Source: a virus. Taken from it: a DNA stretch of 24,446 bases. The DNA lies in IMG/VR virus record IMGVR_UViG_3300037840_000211, positions 1 to 24,446 of that record; one strand, 5' to 3'. Of the stretch, positions 20,113-24,446 are shown piece by piece. Under the pieces are notes generated by a model, which saw only the letters and a list, made by a program, of their open reading frames with translations, was not told where the DNA came from and did no database searches. Position 1 is the first letter of the stretch, and each line of letters opens with the position of its first letter. The position numbers and the translations under genes were made by a program.

Positions 20113-20444
20113 GCGCTCACCCGGTTCCTAGCGCGCTCGCGCTCCCTTCGGATCTCACGGCGCTCCAATGGGCTGAAACCACCCCACAGACCGAACTCGC
20201 TGGCCGTGGCCAAGGCATGAGCCAAGCAGGGCCCGTCAGGCCCAGAGAAGGGGCAGGTGGCACAAATCTTGCGCGCCTCGGGGTAGTCATAACCGAGCAT
20301 GGCCTGCTTGGTGTTCATGGCCCTCAGATCGTCCGAGAAGAAGGGGCGAGGGTTGCGGCGACAGGGAGCTGCACTCATCCAAGGGGCAGCCGCGAGTTCA
20401 AAGGCGAGCCGGCCGAGCTGGGGGACACCAGTCGTCCAGGTCAC
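20109..20444 (-). CDS. whiB: WhiB-family iron-sulfur transcription regulator
   Basis: The product has 111 residues from GTG 20444 (GTGA overlap). Four cysteines (C28, C61, C64, C73) for a 4Fe-4S cluster, the G-L-W-G-G turn at 85-89 and the basic C-terminal tail (RREIRRERERARN) are the family hallmarks. The CxxC to last-Cys gap is 8 residues, longer than the usual CxxCx5C. WhiB proteins bind the host sigma factor and are restricted to actinobacteria and their phages, which is the best host clue here. It may redirect host transcription. Confidence 0.9.
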   Translation of the reverse strand: MTWTTGVPQLGRLAFELAAAPWMSAAPCRRNPRPFFSDDLRAMNTKQAMLGYDYPEARKICATCPFSGPDGPCLAHALATASEFGLWGGFSPLERREIRRERERARNRVSA

Positions 20445-20683
20445 CGGTTGACGGCCTTCTTGAGCTGGCGGATGATCCGTGCGCGCCCGCGCCGGGTTGT
20501 TGGGAGGTCAAAGCGATGGGCGTTACGGCCCGCGGAATCAGGCCACTCCACGGTGACACTCTTGACTCCGACGATCATCCCAGCCGCTAGGAGAGCGTCC
20601 TCAAACTTGGCCCTAGTCAGGCACTCGTCCTCAACGACGAGTTTGATCATGTCGTCCATGCGCTTCACCTGTTCCGCGGTCAC
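20441..20683 (-). CDS. Hypothetical protein
   Basis: The product has 80 residues from GTG 20683, overlapping the upstream stop (GTGA); the frame is open further but within the neighbour. Helical start (AEQVKRMDDMIKLVVEDE) and a basic end (TTRRGRARIIRQLKKAVNR) that might bind nucleic acid. No recognised domain. Confidence 0.6.
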   Translation of the reverse strand: MTAEQVKRMDDMIKLVVEDECLTRAKFEDALLAAGMIVGVKSVTVEWPDSAGRNAHRFDLPTTRRGRARIIRQLKKAVNR

Positions 20684-20952
20684 AGCGCGTGCCTCCCCCT
20701 TCGCCCACGGACGATAACCGTGTCCTCGCCGTGGAACCGGATCGGACAACCCACCTCGGCCAGCCTCTTGGCAGCGCGGTGCTTGCCGTGGATCACTACC
20801 AGGGCCTCCATGACCGCCGTCCACTCCAAGGCCTGAGCCGCTAGTTCGATGGCGTCAGGTTGCGTGCCGATGTCCTCAATCTTGACAAACGGGGCGACGT
20901 AACGACCCCGACCCGCGTAGTCGGTCACTCGCACCTTCCCGAGGTTGCTCAT
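20680..20952 (-). CDS. Hypothetical protein downstream of an operator-like palindrome
   Basis: The product has 90 residues from ATG 20952, for which no ribosome site is visible; GTG within the first ten codons is an alternative. Beta-rich N-terminus (GKVRVTDYAGRGRYVAPFVKI) and a helical middle (AIELAAQALEWTAVMEAL). The end is basic. An 18-base palindrome lies 14 bases upstream. The function is unknown. Confidence 0.6.
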   Translation of the reverse strand: MSNLGKVRVTDYAGRGRYVAPFVKIEDIGTQPDAIELAAQALEWTAVMEALVVIHGKHRAAKRLAEVGCPIRFHGEDTVIVRGRRGRHAL

Positions 20953-20965
20953 AGCGCGTTTGGGC

Positions 20966-20983
20966 TGGTAGTCGTGACTACCA
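20966..20983. promoter_or_regulatory. Operator-like palindrome
   Basis: TGGTAGTC-GT-GACTACCA is a perfect 8+8 dyad with a two-base centre, in the 37-base gap between the 20990 and 20680 genes. A two-base loop is poor for an RNA hairpin, so a dimeric DNA-binding protein is the likelier reader. Confidence 0.6.
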
Positions 20984-20989
20984 CCCCAC

Positions 20990-21196
20990 TCATATCGCGA
21001 CCCACCGTTCGTAGATCCGCTCGCCCTCGGCGATCTGGTGCTCTAGTTGCTCAATCGCCTGTGCCACCCTGATTGGGTTGCCTCGGACACCCTCAGTCCA
21101 TTGGCTCCAGTCAGGGCCATTCGCTTTAGCTTCCTCTACCAGATCGCGGAGGAACGCGATCTTGGCGGGTAAGTCCTCAATCTTCGGCGCGCTCAT
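20990..21196 (-). CDS. Small hypothetical helical protein
   Basis: The product has 68 residues from ATG 21196, overlapping the membrane-protein stop (ATGA). Three amphipathic helices (AKIAFLRDLVEEAKA; RVAQAIEQLEHQIAEGERI) suggest a small coiled-coil or helical bundle. The function is unknown. Confidence 0.65.
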   Translation of the reverse strand: MSAPKIEDLPAKIAFLRDLVEEAKANGPDWSQWTEGVRGNPIRVAQAIEQLEHQIAEGERIYERWVAI

Positions 21197-21348
21197 ATCC
21201 CAAGCCTCCGCGCGTTCCGCCGCCTCTTGCGCCACCTGACCAGGCGCGGCCTGACGTAGATGGGCCAGCCCGCGTAGAACAGCAGGCCGAGAAGGAGGGC
21301 GACGACCAACCACACTGGGATGAACAGGGTCGCTTCGGAGGCGGTCAC
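21193..21348 (-). CDS. Single-span membrane protein
   Basis: The product has 51 residues from GTG 21348 (GTGA overlap). One transmembrane helix (LFIPVWLVVALLLGLLFYAG, about 8-28) is followed by a very basic tail (RPRLVRWRKRRRNARR), predicting N-out/C-in by the positive-inside rule. A role in membrane anchoring or superinfection control is possible but unproven. Confidence 0.65.
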   Translation of the reverse strand: MTASEATLFIPVWLVVALLLGLLFYAGWPIYVRPRLVRWRKRRRNARRLGI

Positions 21349-21890
21349 GACACGCCCTCCAAGACGGGCAGGGTCAGTTCGGGTAACTCGGTGATGTCTG
21401 TGCGGCAAGGCTGGAGGACTGCGACGGTCTCGCCCTTGACGACGATGTAGGCGGGAGCTAGCGGCCCTTCCATGTGCCACTCGCCACCGAGAGCCTGTAG
21501 GCGGTCCACGTACTCGCGGTTGAACGCGGCCACCTCGTCCTCGTGGGTGAAGAACGTGTAGAGCAGGTCGTGGCGCCCAGCCTCGGCAAGGAAGCGCGAT
21601 CGCGCCCAGACTTTGAGAGGAATGGGGGCGTGGACAATCTGACCTGCCGACTCAACAGACTTCTTTAGACCCGAATCGGGCCAGGCCATGAGGGTCTCGC
21701 TGTCAAGCACGGCGCGGAGCCGAGCGGCAACGAAGGGGCGGGGGACATCAAGGACCCACCCGAAGGTGGTGAGTTGATCGGCCCGCATCATCCAGACATG
21801 ACCTCGGTCAACCAACCAGCCGCGGTCACCAACTGGGAGCAAGAAACCCTCATGGAGGCACTCCTGGGGGTGGTACTCGTCATTGAACAT
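21345..21890 (-). CDS. Hypothetical protein behind a boxed promoter
   Basis: The product has 181 residues from ATG 21890, with GAGGA about five bases upstream in the conserved leader. The start (HPQECLHEGFLLPVGDRGWLVD) and the two repeated beta parts (GWVLDVPRPFVAARLR; YIVVKGETVAVLQPC) suggest an alpha/beta protein. No catalytic motif is recognised. It begins a transcript of three overlapping genes. Confidence 0.7.
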   Translation of the reverse strand: MFNDEYHPQECLHEGFLLPVGDRGWLVDRGHVWMMRADQLTTFGWVLDVPRPFVAARLRAVLDSETLMAWPDSGLKKSVESAGQIVHAPIPLKVWARSRFLAEAGRHDLLYTFFTHEDEVAAFNREYVDRLQALGGEWHMEGPLAPAYIVVKGETVAVLQPCRTDITELPELTLPVLEGVS

Positions 21891-21901
21891 GGTGTCCTCG
21901 T

Positions 21902-21911
21902 TTCGTAGGGG
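21902..21911 (-). promoter_or_regulatory. Start-associated leader box, copy 7
   Basis: The minus strand reads CCCCTACGAA, then ACGAGGACACC and ATG 21890. The 17 bases from the box onward match the plus-strand copy at 14845. Confidence 0.8.
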
Positions 21912-21922
21912 TTTGTAAAGCT

Positions 21923-21950
21923 AGCTTACTCGCCCACGTTAGAGAGTCAA
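21923..21950 (-). promoter_or_regulatory. Leftward promoter for the 21345-21890 gene
   Basis: On the minus strand, TTGACT (21950-21945), 16 bases, then TAAGCT (21928-21923). The -35 lies in the last codons of the HNH gene. The TAAGCTAGC segment is shared with 17796-17825. Confidence 0.65.
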
Positions 21951-22268
21951 GGCTTTAGCGATCAACGGGTGGGCATGGACCCAATCGTGGCAGCCACGGC
22001 ACAGGCAAACCGCCTGGGAAGGGTCAGTTGGGTCCGCACCTTGAGAGCGGTGGCCGGGTTCGTGAACGTCCAGCGGGCCCCAACAGGGGCGGGGGGGGAC
22101 GACGGTAATCCAAGGCCACCCCTCGGGGTTCCAGCGAGACGGAAGAACACAACCCTTGTCCCTCGCCAGCACTATCTCCACGCACTTGCGGCGCGCCGGG
22201 AGTGACGCGCGGCGCTTGGCTGACATTGGGCGCAGCGGGGAACTACGGGACAACGGGGATCGCTTCAC
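21939..22268 (-). CDS. HNH endonuclease
   Basis: The product has 109 residues from GTG 22268. The basic start (MKRSPLSRSSPLRPMSAKRR) is common in phage HNH/NinG-like nucleases. The core is H69-E70 with H73 (DVHEPGHRSQG), then C88/C90-R-G-C93-H94 (VCLCRGCHDWVHAHP), giving the HNH metal site plus structural cysteines. Earlier C29/C40 may complete a zinc site. It could nick or cut DNA in recombination, packaging or homing. It overlaps the methylase end by 26 bases. Confidence 0.85.
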   Translation of the reverse strand: MKRSPLSRSSPLRPMSAKRRASLPARRKCVEIVLARDKGCVLPSRWNPEGWPWITVVPPRPCWGPLDVHEPGHRSQGADPTDPSQAVCLCRGCHDWVHAHPLIAKALTL

Positions 22269-23532
22269 CCTCGTACCTTTCTACGGTCATGTAGAGGGGA
22301 CCGACGCGCTCTAAGGCGAGGTTGGCGTTGCGTTCGTCTAGGTCAATGCCGATTGAGCTGCGGCCGTTGCCTTGTGCCATTGCGAGTGTCGTGCCTGAGC
22401 CGGCGAACGGGTCGAGGACCATGCCAGGGCGCCACGCGTTGTGGCCGCAGTCCGTCCAGCCGACCGTTTCGTACTGGGCGCTCTTTATGTGCGGGACGCC
22501 GAGCGGCTGGCCTCCGTGGTTTGAGCGATCGCCAGCGGCGGCTTTCGGACGACCGTCGCTGCGATCGGCCCACGACTCACCAAGCATGTCGGCATAACCC
22601 TCGGCGGCTTGCGTGATGCGCCGACTGGGCTGGCCGCACTCCTGGCAAACCTTCGTCGGGCACATGAGCAGCACCACCCGCCGAGCCAGTTCGTCAGGGA
22701 ACGTCGCGTAGTGGGAGCCGGCGTAGGGCTGGGTGCTTATCTCCCAGTAGTCGAGCAGGGGGGCGCCAGCGGGGTTGGACATGCCTGTTGTCTCGCTACG
22801 CGGTTCGCCCACAATCGAACCGTCGTTTTTTCGACTAGAGCCCTTGTTGACCATCGCCGTACCGACTGCGTGCGGGCCCCCGATGTGGGGGTGGCGCACG
22901 GCGTCCATGTCGAACCACCGGTCCCGCGCCTTGGTCGCGACGGTCAGGTAGCTCGTAGCGGGCCTGCATTTGTCGCTCAGCGCCCCTACTGGCGGGTTGG
23001 GGCGGCACCAGGCGATTACGTTGCGCACGCGCCAGCGGGCGGTTGTGCGGCCGTTGAGCGGGTTTAGGCCGTAGGAGAGGGCGACGGAGAACAGTTCGGG
23101 AATAAGGCACAGGGACTTGTCGAGGGGCCACGCGTCTGGCTGTCGGTTCTTCTGCCGCCAGTGAGCGGCATTACCCTCGCGTTGACGCTCTGCCGAACCA
23201 CCGAAACCGGGCTGGCCTTCCCGCATACCACCCTCGAGGTAGTCCCCGCCACCACCTCCTGAGCCGCTGTAGGTGTCGCCCAGCTCGAACACGAGCGAGC
23301 CGTGCGGCGCCAGCACTCGAGCGCACTCCTCTACCACGTCGAGCATGGTGTCAATGAACTCGGCCGGCGTCGCTTCGGAGCCAATCTCTTTAGCCTTGTC
23401 GGGGTGCCCAGACGGTAGGTAGCTCCTGAGCGCCAAGAACGGTGGACTGGTGAACACGAGGTCCACAGAGGCGTCAGGGAGGGTCTTGAGGACATCGAAC
23501 ACGTCCCCGACGATGTAGCGCGTGTCAGGCAT
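22243..23532 (-). CDS. DNA methyltransferase, beta-type (N4-cytosine or N6-adenine)
   Basis: The product has 429 residues from ATG 23532, overlapping the winged-helix gene by eight bases. The catalytic motif T-S-P-P-F is at 28-32 and the AdoMet-binding L-D-P-F-A-G-S-G-T-T at 373-382, the beta order. The S-P-P-F form leans towards N4-cytosine. A middle cysteine set (CPTKVCQECGQPSRR, then TDCGH) may bind zinc, and a Gly-rich loop (GSGGGGGDY) is notable. No restriction enzyme is next to it, so it is probably an orphan methylase protecting phage DNA or controlling genes. Confidence 0.93.
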   Translation of the reverse strand: MPDTRYIVGDVFDVLKTLPDASVDLVFTSPPFLALRSYLPSGHPDKAKEIGSEATPAEFIDTMLDVVEECARVLAPHGSLVFELGDTYSGSGGGGGDYLEGGMREGQPGFGGSAERQREGNAAHWRQKNRQPDAWPLDKSLCLIPELFSVALSYGLNPLNGRTTARWRVRNVIAWCRPNPPVGALSDKCRPATSYLTVATKARDRWFDMDAVRHPHIGGPHAVGTAMVNKGSSRKNDGSIVGEPRSETTGMSNPAGAPLLDYWEISTQPYAGSHYATFPDELARRVVLLMCPTKVCQECGQPSRRITQAAEGYADMLGESWADRSDGRPKAAAGDRSNHGGQPLGVPHIKSAQYETVGWTDCGHNAWRPGMVLDPFAGSGTTLAMAQGNGRSSIGIDLDERNANLALERVGPLYMTVERYEGEAIPVVP

Positions 23533-23770
23533 CGCCCCGCCCACGCGAGCCGAACCGGACGGGCCTAAAGCGCGCATGGAGAGTCCCACGCTTGCCGTCC
23601 TCGAAGTCCACCAGACCCCTGTCCCGCGCGTTCAGGAGCCTCTCGTACGCGGAGCTTTTGGAGATGCGGAGCGCGTAGGCCACAGCTGGCAGGGTCGGAT
23701 GTTCAAGGGCTAGGACGGCCAAGAGGGTAGCGGCCTGCTCGCCGGGGACCGAGCCGGGGGGGCGGCGCAT
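23525..23770 (-). CDS. Winged helix-turn-helix protein
   Basis: The product has 81 residues from ATG 23770 (ATGA-type overlap). HPTLPAVAYALRISKSSAYE is a helix-turn-helix, followed by LLNARDRGLVDFEDGKRGT, the recognition helix end and wing of MarR/LexA-like folds. It is directly upstream of and overlapping the methylase gene, so it may control that operon. Confidence 0.75.
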   Translation of the reverse strand: MRRPPGSVPGEQAATLLAVLALEHPTLPAVAYALRISKSSAYERLLNARDRGLVDFEDGKRGTLHARFRPVRFGSRGRGDA

Positions 23771-24099
23771 CAGACCCTCAGAGCGTTGGCTAGGGGGCCG
23801 GTGGACGCTGCGATGGTCTTTTGGACCTCGCCCAGCCAGAACAAACGGCGCTCGGGAAAGGTAGGGGTGTCGTTGTGCGCGATCCGCTGTCCCTTGTAGC
23901 GCAGCTCAATCAGGACGTTGCGGATGTCCTCGCGGCCGGGGTCCAGTTCTCCGTTCGTGTTGAGCTGCTCGTTGTAGGCCGCTCGCGCGTCCACGGCGTT
24001 CTTGAAGTGCCGAGGCTTCTGGGCGTAGAAGGTCCACGCGCCGTCGCGCTCTTGGTCCCAGGAGACAATGAGGTCGTAGGCCGCGGCTACGCGCTCCAT
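23770..24099 (-). CDS. Hypothetical protein
   Basis: The product has 109 residues from ATG 24099, overlapping the upstream gene by 13 bases. Aromatic beta start (YDLIVSWDQERDGAWTFYA) then helices (VDARAAYNEQLN; FWLGEVQKTIAAS). The family is not recognised. It shares a stop-start overlap with the winged-helix gene. Confidence 0.65.
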   Translation of the reverse strand: MERVAAAYDLIVSWDQERDGAWTFYAQKPRHFKNAVDARAAYNEQLNTNGELDPGREDIRNVLIELRYKGQRIAHNDTPTFPERRLFWLGEVQKTIAASTGPLANALRV

Positions 24100-24446
24100 C
24101 GCTGCCTCCGATGTTCCTCAACAAGCTCATCGAACGAGATCCCACGACGAGCCATCTCCTCCTCCTCGCGGAGGGTCGGGATGATCGTAGGCCCAGCACG
24201 GACTGGCGCGGGCCCACTCCCGCGACGCTTTGTCAGGGTCATTTCCAAGCACGCGGTCGTGTAGGTGGGGGCCTGCATCAGGGCGTCGGCTACCTCATCA
24301 TCTGACCAACCTGCCGCCAAGAGGCGGATCACCAACCCTTGCGCGGCGATGAACGGGGTAGCCGGCTTGGGGTCGCGTGTCTCGTAGACAGGTTTCAAGA
24401 TCTTCTGGGCGCGGACAACCTGAGGATCGGGCAGTGAAGGTGTTGA
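24087..24446 (-). CDS. Hypothetical protein (5' end beyond the window)
   Basis: The frame is open to the right edge, giving at least 119 residues. The first visible residues are S-T-P-S-L-P-D-P-Q-V-V-R, so the internal TTG at 24398 need not be the start. GWSDDEVADALMQAPTYTT resembles a short helical repeat of the kind that senses or binds nucleic acid, and the end is charged (REEEEMARRGISFDELVEE). The function is unknown. Confidence 0.6.
   Translation of the reverse strand, partial: STPSLPDPQVVRAQKILKPVYETRDPKPATPFIAAQGLVIRLLAAGWSDDEVADALMQAPTYTTACLEMTLTKRRGSGPAPVRAGPTIIPTLREEEEMARRGISFDELVEEHRRQRWSA

Noticed and set aside
7552-21950. TTGAC-containing sites as stoperator-like repressor sites
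   Set aside because: The TTGAC sequences at 7552, 13417 and 21945 are explained by -35 boxes and their flanks do not agree beyond that core.
22609-23067. 152-residue rightward frame inside the methylase
   Set aside because: The leftward methylase motifs are intact across it, so it is a shadow.
1-24446. CRISPR array, insertion sequence, integrase or toxin-antitoxin operon
   Set aside because: No regularly spaced direct repeats, transposase or recombinase motifs, or recognised toxin-antitoxin pair were seen. The small paired genes are more simply explained as phage accessory genes.

Overview
This window looks like part of a tailed-phage genome, or a prophage, from an actinobacterial host. The evidence is high G+C content judged by eye, very dense coding with 4-base ATGA/GTGA stop-start overlaps, a TerS-TerL-portal-MuF head-packaging order, a WhiB-family regulator, an Rpf-like cell-wall lysis domain, HNH endonucleases, an orphan DNA methyltransferase, one tRNA and many short zinc-binding or ribbon-helix-helix proteins. 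No integrase, capsid or tail gene is visible, so lifestyle cannot be judged.

Layout. (1) 1-7535, leftward: small terminase, large terminase, portal, a Nudix-MuF protein, a HAD phosphatase, and two glycosyltransferases around a small unknown gene; the last runs off the left edge. (2) 7607-9028, rightward: four small genes behind a clear promoter. (3) 9214-12905, leftward: a broken HNH gene, a ribbon-helix-helix protein, small unknown proteins, a deoxyribosyltransferase-like enzyme, zinc proteins, two tiny membrane proteins and a tRNA-Met. (4) 12906-13485: a non-coding divergent control region with a phased TTGTC array and a strong rightward promoter. (5) 13486-15439, rightward: six small unknown genes; in its first part they are separated by hairpins and share a start-proximal leader box. 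(6) 15627-24446, leftward: from the right edge, a partial gene, winged-helix protein, DNA methyltransferase, HNH nuclease, small genes, WhiB, a DEDDh exonuclease, an Rpf-like lytic protein overlapping another frame, a Holliday-junction-resolvase-like nuclease, an HTH protein and a DnaJ-type zinc protein. The two convergent blocks meet at strong hairpins near 15444-15582.

The most striking signal is at 3189-3216 (minus strand). A perfect GGGAAAA slippery heptamer is followed by a 5-base spacer and a 6-bp all-GC hairpin, placed just before the portal stop codon. A -1 slip leads exactly into the Nudix-MuF frame, which has no convincing start of its own. This predicts a portal-Nudix-MuF fusion of about 1188 residues made alongside the 749-residue portal. 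Other notable signals are a start-associated leader box repeated at seven genes on both strands, a 13-base element (GCTAGCGCCTAGC) repeated at gene ends, a 14-bp inverted repeat, an 18-bp operator-like palindrome, and an HNH gene with two compensating frameshifts.
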